From contig CM043703.1 in assembly GCA_023935145.1 (NCBI GenBank), positions 19,021,227 to 19,085,226 on the forward strand: a stretch of 64,000 bases of DNA, given 5' to 3'. Shown one piece after another: positions 11,542 to 23,010 of this stretch; position 1 is the first letter of the stretch; every line of letters starts with the position of its first letter. Source of the DNA: Bretschneidera sinensis (lineage: Eukaryota > Streptophyta > Magnoliopsida > Brassicales > Akaniaceae). A program made the translations under genes and the position numbers. Below the pieces are notes generated by a model. That model searched no databases and was not told the DNA's origin. It saw only the letters and a program-made list of their open reading frames with translations.

Positions 11542-13377
11542 CAGATGGGTTCAATCCTTTTCGAACAATGAGTTCTACTTATAGCACATGGCCCGTTCTT
11601 TTGGTCCCATACAACTTGCCACCATGGCTTTGCATGAAGCAAACATCATTCATCCTTTCAATGGTGATTCTTGGTGAGAAAGAGCCCTGGTAATGATATT
11701 GATATCTTTTTATAGCCTCTAATGGAAGAGTTGAAACAATTATGGGATGGTGTTGATGCACTTGATGCGTTCACCAATCAAAGCTTTAAGCTGCGCGGTT
11801 CTATTCTTTGGACCATTAATGATTTTCTAGCATATGCAAACTTATTTGGTTGGAGCACCAAGGGGCGGGTTGCTTGTCCATGTTGTGGGGACTCTACGCA
11901 TTCTATACGGTTAATTCACAGGGGAAAGTTTTACTATATGGGTCATCATCGATTGTTAGAAGAAAACCATGAGTTTCGTTCTCAAAAGGATAAGTTTGAT
12001 GGCACAATAGAGTTGGGATCTGCTCCTGTTCCACCATATGGACACGATGTTTTAAGACAACTAGAAGGTGAAAATTACATCTATGGTAAATTCTCGAAGC
12101 CTTCTAAGAAGAGGGCAAGAGAGGATGTTAGTACCTCTATGGGGCAAGTACTAGTGGATGAAGTTGATAACCTTTTTGAAGGTGTGGATGATTTCTTAGA
12201 AATTGCTGATAAGGAGGATCTTCCCATGGATGAGGTAGTTGTAGATACTTTATGGAAAAAAAAAGTATTTTTTTTTAGTTACCTTATTGAAAAGACAATC
12301 TCTTGCGTCATAATCTAGATGTGATGCATATAGAGAAGAATATATGTGATAATTTGATTGGAACAATCTTGAATATAGATGGTAAGACTAAAGATAATAA
12401 TAGGCATGCCATGATCTCGAGGAAATTGGTATTAGAAAAGACCTCCATTTAGTTGTTCTTCTTAATGGAAAAGTTCACTCGCCTCCAACCACACTATGTC
12501 TATGAAGGAGAAGCACAATTTCTTGACAATTTTGGAAAATCTTAAGGTTCCTGATGGGTATGCATCAAACATCTCAAAATGTGTCAACCTAAAGGATCGT
12601 AAGCTGTCAAACTTAAAGAGTCATGACAGTCACATATTGATGCAAGAAATCCTTTCTATTGCCTTAAGAGCATCTTTGCTTAGACATATTGTAGCAGTTG
12701 TTTATGAGTTATCATCATTTTTCAAAGCTTTATGCTCTAAAGCCCTTGATCCCCAGGAGTTTGACATATTGGAGTCACGTGTTGCTTTGACACTTTTCCA
12801 TTTGGAGAGAATATTCCCCCAGGTTTCTTTACCATTATGGTTCATCTTATCATTCACTTAGCCTCCGAGGCTAGACTTGGTGGTCCCGTACACTACAGGT
12901 GGATGTATATTGTTGAGACGTTAGATGTTCAAATCTAATTTGAGCACTCTTTATTTTTTATATTAATGGCTACTAAATTTATCTTAAATTTTTTGGCTTT
13001 GCAAGGTATTTAGTGTACTTAAAATTTTACATACGTAATAGAAGTCGACCCGAGGGGTCAGATGCTGAAGGGTACAATGGGGAAGAGTTTCTAACATATT
13101 GCTCACAATACTTCAAAGGTGTAGAGACAAAATTCAACCGCCCCCAAAGGAACAACGATATTGTAAATTATCCGGATGAATACATGTTTTCCTCGGGTGG
13201 ACGGATTATGGGAAAGATTGTAAGTGTTGAGCTCGATGACATGTCATTGGCTCAAGCACATCGTTATGTGTTGCTCCATAATGATAAACTTTCTCACCTT
13301 CGTAGGTTAGTATCAATAAAGGAACTTAGTAATCATCTGTTTAAATTGAGTAGTTGTTTTGTTTTGTTATCCCTGTG
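11542..13377 (+). pseudogene. CACTA TNP2-like transposase (Transposase_21 and DUF4218), broken
   Basis: Translation from 11542 gives DGFNPF, WPVLLVPYNLPPW and SFILSM, the strongly conserved TNP2 core. A one-base frameshift near 11685 and a TAG for Gln near 11717 follow. The open stretch 11722-12318 continues with LWDGVDALDAFT, FKLRGSILWTINDF and WSTKGRVACPCC. LDVMHIEKNICDNLIGT is read at 12328-12380. DUF4218 begins about 12496 and includes ASLLRHIVAVVYELSSFFKALCS. After a frameshift near 12870 and a probable intron (about 12935-13005, ending TTTGCAAG) it resumes with RNRSRPEGSDAEGY at 13030. This enzyme would cut and rejoin element ends. The N-terminal half is absent. Confidence 0.9.
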
Positions 13378-13594
13378 AGGGCTAACAGTTTGATAAAAAC
13401 ATCAATCAATCCAGTGAATTTTTGGCTGTTCAAAGACTAACTAACCATTCCAATCGACCAATACAAAGTCTCGAACAGAAGTGGTTAGTTGAAAAATTTC
13501 CCTCATGGCTTATGAGATAAGTTAGGCATAATATCAATTGTCTTTAATGTTATAAGTGTGTTCAATAAAACATTGACTACTGTTGTCTCATATT

Positions 13595-14145
13595 AATGGT
13601 TGGAAAATGTTTAGGTGCCATGGATGGTGGATAACAATCATTCAGATGAAATAATAGCCTTTGCTCGAGGTTCAAATAATGTTGTTAGGAGATTTAATGG
13701 ATTCAACATCAATGGCTTTAAATTCCACACAAAGGAACGTGAGAAGTTTAAACGATCTCAAAATTCGGGAGTTATGGTTGAAGCAGATGATCAAATCTAT
13801 TATGGTGTGCTCAAAGATATTATCGAGTTGGATTACTATGGAACATTTAAGTTTGTGTTGTTCTGTTGTGATTGGGTGGATATTAATTCACCTAGGGGTT
13901 TAAAGAAAGATGTAGGTGGGTGCATTCTCGTGAACTTGACTAGGTTCATACACATGGGTCAGTTATTGAAAGATGACTCGTTCGTTATTTCATCTCAAGC
14001 GAAACAAGTGTTTTATGTGCAAGGCCCAACAAGAAAAAAATGGTATCATGTTGTGATCGTAAAGCCAAGGGACCTATATGAAATGAGAGAAAAACGTAGG
14101 AAGATAATGATGACACTTACAATTAGTGCATGCCTTCTAATGTAG
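13595..14145 (+). pseudogene. CACTA TNP2 C-terminal DUF4216 exon
   Basis: Open from 13615 to 14145. It reads VPWMVDNNHSDEIIAFARG, a spacer, then YYGVLKDIIELDYYGTFKFVLFCCDWVD and FIHMGQ, ending near QVFYVQGPTRKKWYHVV. This is the DUF4216 pattern that follows DUF4218 in CACTA TNP2 proteins. The preceding bases AAAATGTTTAG (13604-13614) look like a 3' splice site, so this was probably the last exon. The stretch 13378-13600 is then intron or decayed exon. It ends with TAG at 14143-14145. Confidence 0.88.
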
Positions 14146-14967
14146 TGGTAGACAATCAATTAGATTGTATCTCAACTTGGGCTAGGATGGACATTGATGA
14201 AGATACCAATTAGTTATATGAGCATTTCCATGCACTTGTATTTGGATGTGTATTTATGTGATGCACATATGTGTCAAGGAGATTTGTAATGTTTTATTGT
14301 ATTATTTCGGATTAATGTTGCTTTGTATCACACAGTTCAAGAGTTGTGAACTTTTTTGCCAACAGTTTGTGGAATGTTACTACAGAATGTAATGAATTTT
14401 TGTTTTAGTTATATGATTGCTTATTTCTTGTTCTTTAAATCCTATTTAAAGAACTTGTTTGTTCATTTTTTCACAAGTACTCTGAAGTGCTTCATGCATC
14501 AGCCAATCCTTGAGGTTTATATTCGAAATTGTAATTAGGATCAAAATAATCATTTACTTATTATTATCCTAAGTAGAATACACAAAGTTATTCATACACT
14601 AATCTGTGGCAAAAATGGTTGGTCCCTTAGAATCAGAAGTTCTTGATTTTTGTATTTGCTGCGAGCCCTTGACCATTCTTATCTTTCATGTATGGTTCTT
14701 CTAATTCTTGTTAACTTTTAGTGCATTCTGATGATGACTTTGATGTTGGGTACGTATCTGATTAGATCTTGTTGGCATTTTAGGGTAAGGTTACTTATGG
14801 GTGGAAACCTTGGAATTCTAATTTGGTTGCGTATTTTATATACGGTTTTTAATTGTTTTATTGCTGTGTTTCTTTACATATATAAAAAAAAAAATTTGTT
14901 TTGTTGCTATGTTGCGTGAGAAGCTTGGATTATTAGCTTAGTCCGAGGAGTTTGAGTTTGGGCTATG
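14146..14967. other. Non-coding CACTA interior
   Basis: AT-rich sequence after the tnp2 end with no recognisable coding similarity in either strand. The last five bases, CTATG (14963-14967), are the left target duplication of Copia-2. Confidence 0.6.
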
Positions 14968-15393
14968 TGTTGGAATTTTGGGTTCAGATATGTTACAACA
15001 TGGTACATGTAGACCTGTTATCTAATAAAGGACCCAATTAAGTGATATAATTTTTATGAGTCTCCAAAGTATCAAGGTTCTTTAGTATGGGCCACCTTAT
15101 GTGTAGAAGCCCGATGTGGTATGAGTCTTTGTTAATGGGCCAAAGACCCAATGCACATGTGTGAGGTAACTATTAGGGTTATGGTCCCTAAGGCACAGGG
15201 AAATAAATAGACATCAGGGGAGGGTGTCTAGTGTGTGTTAAATTTTATTGAAACAGATAGTTCTTCTCCCTCCCCACTAACATTCAGTTTATTGGTTCCC
15301 ATACCAAAGGTGGTTCTCCTTGTTGTCTTAGAAGATCAACCCAAGGAAGCTTGCTTGCAATGCATTTCGGTTCGTTTTTCTAACTCATCTTCT

Positions 15394-15438
<45 letters not shown>

Positions 15439-15516
15439 TTCTTGATAAGTCTAACATGAGATCTTGGCTGTACCATTGATGATTATGTGTATTAGTATAA
15501 GTATTTTAATATAACA
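14968..15516 (+). repeat. Copia-2 5' LTR
   Basis: 549 bp from TGTTGGAATTTTGGG to ATATAACA, repeated at 21343-21865. It contains a (AT)20 microsatellite at 15396-15435 that is nearly absent from the other LTR (21770-21784). A weak TATA-like AAATAAATAGA lies near 15199. Confidence 0.95.
15396..15435. repeat. (AT)20 microsatellite in Copia-2 5' LTR
   Basis: Forty bases of uninterrupted AT repeat. The matching place in the 3' LTR has only a short, broken AT run, so the expansion happened after insertion. Confidence 0.95.
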
Positions 15517-15518
15517 AG

Positions 15519-15530
15519 TGGTATCAGAGC
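15519..15530 (+). other. Copia-2 primer-binding site
   Basis: TGGTATCAGAGC, two bases after the 5' LTR, is an exact match to the initiator Met tRNA primer site of plant copia elements. Confidence 0.93.
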
Positions 15531-16122
15531 CTTTCATGTTAGATTGTTAAGATTCATATGAAAATTGAGTTTCTTGAATTTTCTCCATAAAGCATATTTA
15601 GGACATAAATTTGTTTTATAAAAAAAATTGCTATAAATCCATATTTGTTGATGAGATTGTATGATTACAATTAGTATCTCAAAATATGATTTTTGAGATT
15701 TTTTGGGTATGAAAATATTAAGTTTTGGTGATTTTTAGCAATTGTTTTCATAACTGCAAATTGCAGTTTATCAAACCGGTGCTGGCTTTGAGCTTTATTT
15801 TTTGGTTGATTTCTATAACAAGTGGTATAAAATTACAAATCAATATAACTACATGAGATAGATCCATCTTACAGCTATATTTTTCGGTCTCCCATGTTAT
15901 TGAGTTTACTTTACTCAATAAATCATAGCAAAAAAAAAAAAAAAGAGTGAATCCACTGGGCACAAGATTTCCTACCCAATTAATCTATGCACAAAATGTA
16001 TAGTAAAGTGGAAAATGATTAAATCATTTTTTTTTTGTCATGACAGCTTGCCAATTGCAAGCATATTATTTTAGTATTCATTGTAGAGGACCACTACAGT
16101 CAGTCCCAAAATCCAAAGAATT

Positions 16123-16198
16123 GGCGCTGCAGCACTAGTGATTTGCCCCTCGGGTAGATTACTGGCGCCGCGGCGCCAAGGGCTGGCACCGTGGCGCC
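16123..16198. repeat. GC palindrome cassette in Copia-2 leader
   Basis: Three 14-bp near-palindromes start at 16123 (GGCGCTGCAGCACT), 16164 (GGCGCCGCGGCGCC, a perfect palindrome) and 16185 (GGCACCGTGGCGCC). The spacing is 41 and 21 bp, in otherwise AT-rich DNA. Confidence 0.85.
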
Positions 16199-16326
16199 GG
16201 TCAAGGTAAAGGACAAAATTGTTTTTAAGGATTTTGTTCCGAATTTTATGTTTAATGTTTTTGAGATGAATGAATTGAAATATTATGTTGCCAAAGCAAT
16301 CTCTAATATGTAAATTTATTTATTTT

Positions 16327-16700
16327 AAGACATTTAAACATGCTATTAATATGTGAAAATAATTGGCTTAAAGGAAGGTTATTTTTGCATATTAATAGAT
16401 TAAAATAGTTGTGAATATGTGACAAATAAAAGTTGTCATGCGAATAATGTGTCGGTCCAAAGAAAGGCACATTATTTGGCGGGTTGGGTTGTCAATATTC
16501 ATGAACTATATTAAAGACATGTAAACATGCTATTAATATGTGAAAATAATCAACCCATAGGAAGGTTATTTTTGCATTGTTAATAGATTAAAATAGCTGT
16601 GAATATGTGACAAATAAAGGTTGCCATGCGAATAATGTGTCGGTCCAAAGAAAGACACATTATTTGGCAGGTTAGGTTGTCAATATTCATGAACTATATT
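16327..16700. repeat. 187-bp tandem duplication in Copia-2 leader
   Basis: Unit 1 is 16327-16513 and unit 2 is 16514-16700. Both run from AAGACAT-TAAACATGC to GAACTATATT and contain GAATAATGTGTCGGTCCAAAG. The copies differ by scattered substitutions, so the duplication is not recent. Confidence 0.92.
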
Positions 16701-16865
16701 TGAGATACCACATACAAGTTGATATTTCTGTCCAAAGACTAAGTATTAATGTTGTGCTAGGTATCTTGTTATGGGCCCACATGCATGTATATATGTATAC
16801 AGTTTTGTTTTGATTCATATATACATGAGTTGTTACTAATTGTGAGCTTTTGTTCTTGTTTATAG

Positions 16866-18148
16866 CAACATCGATTTCTGCTAACATCAACAGTATTCCC
16901 GTGCTTAACGGCACAAATTTCAAGAAGTGGCAAGATCATGTTATAATCGTGCTGGGGTGCATGGAATTAGACTATGCATTGAGGGTCAATCACCTCGCAC
17001 CTTTGACCAGCGATAGTACCGCTGAGCAAAAGGTTATATATGAAAAGTGAGAGCGAACAAACCACATGAGCCTAATGATTATGAAGCACTCGATTCCGGA
17101 TACCATCAGGGGTTCTATTCCTGATGAAAATGATGTTAAGAAATTCCTCTCCCAAATAGCAGACCGATTCGCCGCAAATGAAAAGGTCGAGACAAGCACC
17201 ATCTTGACCAAACTTGTCTCAATGCGGTACAAAGGGAAAGGTAATATAAGAGAGTACATCATGGAGATGTCAAACCTTATGACAAGACTAAAGGCATTCA
17301 AGCTGGAATTGCCAGAAGTCATTCTAGTGCACTTAGTCTTGATCTCTCTTCCTACACAATCCAGTCCTTTCAAAATCAGTTACAATACTCAAAAAGAGAA
17401 ATGGAATTTGAATGAGCTGATTGCTCAATGTGTACAAGAGGAAGAAAGACTTAATCATGAAAAGGTTGAAAGTGCTCATATAGTATCAACTTATCAGGAC
17501 CCCAGTTCCAACAAGAAAAGAAAGAGGAACATTAAAGGAAAGGAAACTGCAGAGTCTGGAAATTCACACCACAAGGGACAACAGAAACAAGATAAAGGTA
17601 TAACTTGTTTCTTTTGCCACAAAGCTGGTCATGTGAAGAAAGACTGCACAAAGTATGCCAAGTATGTGACTTGGCGTGAGAAGAAGGGTAAACTTCTAAA
17701 CTTTGTTTGTTCAGAAGTTAATTTGGCCTTAGTACCTAAGAACATTTGGTGGATAGATACAGGTGCAACTACTCACATAAGTGTTTCTATACAGGGGTAC
17801 ATAAGGAGTCGAACGCCAACTGATGCTGAAAAATTCATCTATGTAGGAAATGGCGAAAGAGCTCCTGTGGAGGTAGTTTGTTTATTTAGATTACAATTAG
17901 AATCTGGTTGTAATTTGGATTTGGATGAGACTTTTTATGTACCGTCTTTTAGATGGAATTTGGTTTCAATTTCATGTTTGGACAAATCAGGTTTTTCTTG
18001 TTCATTTGGAAATAGAAAGTCTAGTCTATTTCAGAATTCAAATTTGTTTGGTACTGGTTCTTTAATTGATAATTTATATAAACTGGATATGATTGTCTCC
18101 AAAGAAAACGAATCCTTGCATACCAGTAATGTTGGTATTAACAAATGA
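16866..18148 (+). pseudogene. Copia-2 gag and protease (broken)
   Basis: Gag begins with SISANINSIPVLNGTNFKKW, the usual copia gag N-terminus. A TGA at 17048-17050 stands where Trp is expected. The frame then runs 17066-18148 with the gag core, an intact zinc knuckle CFFCHKAGHVKKDC (about 17608-17649) and the protease active site WWIDTGATTHIS (about 17748-17783). Gag packages element RNA and the protease matures the polyprotein. The start is uncertain: no in-frame ATG, possible splice junction at 16865/16866. Confidence 0.9.
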
Positions 18149-18965
18149 GAATTTATTAATGTTATGGCACAAGCGTTTAGGACATATTTCTAAACAAAGG
18201 ATTCAAAGACTTGTGTCAGAAGGAATTCTTGATCCCTTAGATTTGTTAGATTTTGAAGTCTGCATTGAGTGCATTAAATGAAAACAAACAAATGTTAAAA
18301 ATAAAAGTGCTAATAGGAGTAATAGTGTCTTAGAATTGATACATACGGATATTTGTGGTCCATTCCCTACAGCTTCTTGGAATGGACAACAATATTTTAT
18401 CACTTTCATAGATGACTACTCTAGGTATGGCTATCTTTATTTAATTTATGAGAAGTCTCAATCTATAGATATGTTCAAGAATTTCAAAGCCGAAGTTGAA
18501 AATCAATTAGGCAAGAAAATTAAGGCGGTCAAATCTGACCGTGGAGGTGAATACTACGGTAGATATGATGGATCAGGTGAACAACGTCCCGATCCCTTCA
18601 CCAAATTTTTGACAGAATGTGGGATCGTTCCTCAATACACCATGCCAGGGACTCCTAGTCAAAACGGTGTAGCTAAGAGACGAAACCGAACCTTAAAAGA
18701 TATGGTAAGAAGTATGATTAGTCAGTATTCTTTGCTAGAATCGCTTTAGGGTGAAACCATAAAAACTACAGTTTACATCTTGAACAGAGTTCCAAGTAAA
18801 GCAGTAGCCAAAACCCCATACGAGTTATGGACAAGTAAAAAGCCTAGCATTAAGCATTTGTATGTTTGGGGATGTCCAGCTAAGGCTCGGCCTTATAAGC
18901 CAAATGAGAAGAAGCTATACTCAAGGACCATTAGCTGCAATTTTGTTGGATACTCTGAAAGATGA
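18093..18965 (+). pseudogene. Copia-2 integrase (broken)
   Basis: The pre-integrase zinc-binding segment (LMLWHKRLGHISKQRIQRL, CIECIK) is in a new frame from 18093, overlapping the protease frame by a frameshift. A TGA at 18279-18281 follows. The integrase core is open 18336-18749: IHTDICGPF, ITFIDDYSRYGYLYLI, KSDRGGEYYG and PSQNGVAKRRNRTL. A TAG at 18747-18749 replaces a Trp, then NRVPSKAVAKTPYELW and VGYSER continue to 18965. The DDE residues are present, but the chain is broken. Confidence 0.9.
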
Positions 18966-19254
18966 TGGGGTTCAAATTTTATGATTCCTCTAATAGATCC
19001 TTTTTCGAAACGGGTAATGCCAAGTTCATTGAGGATGTAAGTTAAGTGGGAGAGACCAACTTAGGCAAGTCAATTTTGAGGAGGAATGTGTTTATATTCC
19101 TGTTGTTGTAACTGAAAGTGTTCAGGTGTCCATGCCTTATGTTATTCAAAATGCAAATCCAGAGATCCAACGCATTGATGATGAACCTGAATTGCTGCCT
19201 GTTCAAAATCAGGAACCGCCTGAGGTTCATCAAGAGGTACCTCAACAACCTTAA

Positions 19255-20935
19255 ATGGAAGTGCCATTAAGGAGATCTACTAGAGAAAGGAGAAACGCGA
19301 TTTCAACTGATTATGTTGTGTATCTCCAGGAACATGAGTTTGATATGGGTTTGAAAAATGATCCGACTTCTTTTAATCAAGTCACACAATGTCCTAATTC
19401 TGAAAAGTGGATTGAAGCCATGAAGAATGAGATGAAATCAATGGATGACAACGGTGTTTAGGACTTAGTAGAGTTGCTCAAAGGTGCGAAACCGATTGGT
19501 TGCAAATGGATATTTAAAACTAAACAGGATTTGAAAGGTAACATTGAAAGGTATAAGGCCCACCTAGTCGCTAAAGGTTTCAGTCAAAAGGAAGGCATTG
19601 ATTATAAAGAGACTTTTTTGCTGGTTTCGACGAAAGATCCCTTTAGAATCATTATGGCACTTGTAGCTCACTATGATTTGGACCTACATCAAATGGACAT
19701 TAAAACAGCGTTCTCAATGGAAACATTGAAGAAACAATATACATGGTGCAACCGGAGAACTTTGAGTCCAAAGATTCAAAGCATCTTGTATGCAAGCTTA
19801 AAAAGTCTATTTATGGCTTAAAACAGGCATCCCGACAATGGTATCGAAAATTTGATCAGGTGATTACATCCTTTGGATTTAAGGAAAACACCATTGATCA
19901 GTGCATATATCTCAAGTTCAATAGGAGCAAATTTATTATCCTGGTGCTATATGTAGACAACATTCTACTGGAAAGCAGCGATATAGGCCTATTGCATGAC
20001 ACCAAGAGATTTCTATCAAGTAAATTTGAAATGAAAGATCTTGGTGATGCGTCTTTTGTTTTGGGTATACAGATCCATAGAGATCGTTCCTGAGGTATAC
20101 TTGGACTGTCATAGAAGGCTTATATTGATAAAGTGCTAAGTAGATTTGGTATGAGTGGTTGTGCACCAGGAAACACACCCATGGCAAAGAGTGATAAGTT
20201 CAGTTTGCTCCAATATCCAAAAAATGAACTTGAGAAGAAGGAAATGGAGAAATGTCCCTATGCTTTGGCTGTTAGAAGTCTCATGTATGCACAAGTATGT
20301 ACGCGACCAAAAATTGCGTACATTGTTGGAATGCTAGGTAGATATTTGAGTAACCCGGGCATGGATCATTGGAAAGCAGCTAAACGGGTTATTAGATATC
20401 TATAGAGAACGAAGGATTATATGTTCACATATCGGAGATCGAATCTTTCGTTGGGTATTCAGACTCTGATTTTGCTGGGTGTCTAGATAGTAGGAGATCC
20501 ACTTCTGGCTATGTCTTTATGTTAGCTGGAGGAGTTATATCATGGAAGAGTGTGAAACAGTCAATCGTAGCTACTTCCACCATGGAGGCAGAGTTCATAG
20601 CTTGCCATAAGGCATCAAATCAGAGAATATGACTATGAAATTTTATCACTGAGCTGCGCACGGTTGATGGTATTGATAGACCCTTAACGATTTATTGTGA
20701 TAATAAGGCTGCTGAGTTGTATTCCAAGAACAACCGAAGCTCGTCGAGATCAAAGCATATTGACATCAAGTTTCTGGTTGTCAAAGAGAGAGTTCAGAAT
20801 TCTCAAGTGTCAATTGAGCATATCAATACAAATTCTATGATTGCGGATCTGCTTACTAAGGGTTTGCCACCCATAGTGTTTTATGAGCATGTTGCTCACA
20901 TGGGTGTTGTTCTTTTGGACCATATGCCTGTTTAG
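19255..20935 (+). pseudogene. Copia-2 reverse transcriptase and RNase H (broken)
   Basis: The linker RRSTRERR leads into RT: GCKWIFKTK, YKAHLVAKGFSQKEGIDYKETF, MDIKTAF, then a one-base deletion near 19712, KLKKSIYGLKQASRQWY and the catalytic motif as YVDNILL (about 19951), where the second Asp is Asn. A stop near 20091 precedes [14 protein letters not shown]. RNase H shows SDSDFAGCLDSRRSTSGYVF near 20460 and KHIDIKF near 20755. The last codon is at 20933-20935. The Asp-to-Asn change alone would abolish polymerase activity. Confidence 0.92.
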
Positions 20936-21342
20936 TGGGAGTTTATATTTGGCCTTTTACTTTTACTTAATTGATATGGTTATGTTGATTACTCTATGAT
21001 GACTTTCATTGCAGTTTTGCATTTAATGTTTGAAGGTATTTCATATGATTCTTTTGAGTCATATGGAGGACTAATTGGAAATTGACATGTTTAAGATCAC
21101 GTTTCATGTAATTTTCATGCTACACATCCATACTAGATCTATATCATTAATTGTGTTAGTGTTGTGACCATTGATGGGTCTTGTTACGATAAATGTGATA
21201 AAGGCCGCTTTGATCCTACATTGATATGGTTAATGGACCAGATTGTTGTTGGATATTTTGGTTTAGATAGCACAAATGAGCTCAATTAAGGTTATCTTCA
21301 TGTACAATACAAATGATAACATATGTAACCCAAGTGGGAGAT
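20936..21342 (+). other. Copia-2 3' untranslated region and polypurine tract
   Basis: Non-coding stretch between the pol stop and the 3' LTR, ending in CCCAAGTGGGAGAT (21329-21342), the standard copia polypurine tract. Confidence 0.85.
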
Positions 21343-21865
21343 TGTTGGAATTTTGGGTTCAGATATGTTATAACATGGTACATATAAATATGTTATCTAA
21401 TAAAGGACCCAATTAAGTGATATAATTTTTATGGGTCTCCAAAGTATCAAGGTTCTTTAGTATGGGCCACCTTATGTGTAGAAGCCCAATGTGGTATAAG
21501 TCTTTGTTAATGGGCAAAAGACCCAATGCACATGTGTGAGGTAACTATTAGGGTTATGATCCCTTAGGCACAGTGAAATAAATAGACATTAAGGGAGGGT
21601 GTTTAGTGTGTGTTAAATTTTATTGAAATAGACAGTTCTTCTCCCTCCCCACTAACATTTAGTTTATTAGTTCCTATACCAAAGATGGTTCTCTCTGTAG
21701 TCTTAAAAGATCAACCCAAGGAAGCTTGCTTACAATGGATTCCAATTCGTTTTTCTAACTCATCTTCTCAATATATATTTATATGAATTCTTGATAAGTT
21801 TAACATGAGATGTTGGCTGTATTATTGATGATTATGTGTATTAGTATAAGTATTTTAATACAACA
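21343..21865 (+). repeat. Copia-2 3' LTR
   Basis: 523 bp, TGTTGGAATTTTGGG to AATACAACA, matching 14968-15516 apart from substitutions and the missing AT microsatellite. It is followed by the CTATG duplication. Confidence 0.95.
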
Positions 21866-22157
21866 CTATGGATTGTAAATTTGTGATTGTAACTGTATGT
21901 GTATATATATAGAGAAAGAGATGAGAGGTTATGGATTAAGGGGTTTGGGTGATTCTTTTTCATGGATGTAGTTTTATAATTCTTTTTCTCAGTACAGTTA
22001 GTACTCTATATATGGCATTAAGAGGATATAACCTATTTACCAGAGGACCATCTACAAGATAGTAAGTCATAAAATCAAGGAACTCAACCTCATTTACAAA
22101 ACACTTTCTTTTAAAATCCAGTTTTATGCTCTATAGTGTGCTAATCATAAATTACAA

Positions 22158-22313
22158 GGGCTGGGCTGGTGCTGCACAGGGGCTGATGCTGCACCAGCAC
22201 CTGCACAGGGGCTGGTGCAGCACCAGCCCAGCCCTGTGCAGGTGCTGATGATGCACCAGCACCTGCTTGAGGGGTTGGTGCTACGTGCAGGTGCTTATGC
22301 TGCACCAACACCT
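22158..22313. repeat. GC-rich inverted-repeat cluster inside the CACTA relic
   Basis: A GC island in AT-rich DNA. A perfect 20-nt inverted repeat (22158-22177 and 22215-22234) encloses a 37-nt loop. A larger unit recurs at about 62 bp: CCAGCACCTGC starts at 22194 and 22256. Variants of GGTGCTGCACC appear throughout. Confidence 0.9.
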
Positions 22314-22406
22314 GTTAAAAATACTTGAAAACATATGTTATATTTACTTTAGGCCAATGTTTGATGTACTTGTGAGATATAATCATTTTTATGTTTTTAT
22401 ATATAC

Positions 22407-23010
22407 AGATTGCAAGATGTTTAGGTCAAAATATATTTCTCCCTCAGTCAAAGATAATACGTCAAACCAGTCTCCAGTTGGGTCTTCACACTATCAAGAA
22501 GATATTGACCATGAGCATGAGCATGAGTATCACCTTGATGACGATCATGACTCTCAAACTGATTCTAAGACCGAGCCAATAACAACAGAAAATCAAAACA
22601 ATGATAGTGAACAATACGAGATAATTGGTAAGTTTTGTATTATAATACATTCTCTTTATAACTAATTTGATATCACATTGTTATACTAATTATAAAATTT
22701 ATGTTTTCAATGTATAGATTCTGAAGGGAGGGTGAGAAAGCAAACATTTGTCATGCGAACCTCACAAATGTGGTCCTTGGAACGTGGGGAGAAAATTGTT
22801 GTCCACTTTAATGCACGTAATCAACCTATTTAAAAAGGTGGGCAAATATTAAGTAGCTGGTTGGGCAAAGTTGCAAAGAGAGAGAACCTTTGTTTGTTTG
22901 GTTACACGGATTGGAAGAAGGTGCCTTCTAATAATAAAAATGACCTTGTTTTATTGATTCGAGTAAATAACAACAACTTAATATATGTGTTTTTCTTCCA
23001 TTTTTTTTGT
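22407..23010 (+). pseudogene. CACTA second ORF, Transposase_24-like, with intron
   Basis: Exon 1 (about 22407-22627) is acidic and His/Asp-rich. Exon 2 (22718 onward) reads RVRKQTFVMRTSQMWSL, GEKIVVHFNARNQPI, a TAA, then GGQILSSWLGKVAKRENL and YTDWKKVP. This matches the plant Ptta/En/Spm Transposase_24 pattern, an accessory protein of CACTA elements. The intron 22628-22717 has GTAAGT at its start and TATAG at its end, and splicing joins the frame exactly (phase 1). An upstream acceptor ATATACAG ends at 22406. One stop (TAA near 22831) breaks it. Confidence 0.78.

Larger units (their letters stand above)
15531..16860 (+). other. Copia-2 long 5' leader
   Basis: About 1.3 kb without coding similarity between the primer site and gag. 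It holds a GC-rich palindrome cassette (16123-16198) and a 187-bp tandem duplication (16327-16700). The end TTGTTCTTGTTTATAG (16850-16865) looks like a polypyrimidine tract and 3' splice site just before the gag reading frame. No in-frame ATG is seen, so gag may have been translated from a spliced RNA. Confidence 0.65.
14968..21865 (+). mobile_element. Copia-2: complete Ty1/copia retrotransposon, TSD CTATG
   Basis: 6.9-kb element with LTRs at 14968-15516 and 21343-21865, each TGTTGG...ACA, flanked by a perfect 5-bp duplication CTATG (14963-14967, 21866-21870). Order: LTR, Met-tRNA primer site, 1.3-kb leader, gag, protease, integrase, RT, RNase H, polypurine tract, LTR. Its LTR and proteins differ from the Copia-A/B/C family. 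It inserted into the CACTA relic. Multiple stops and frameshifts show it is inactive. Confidence 0.96.
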
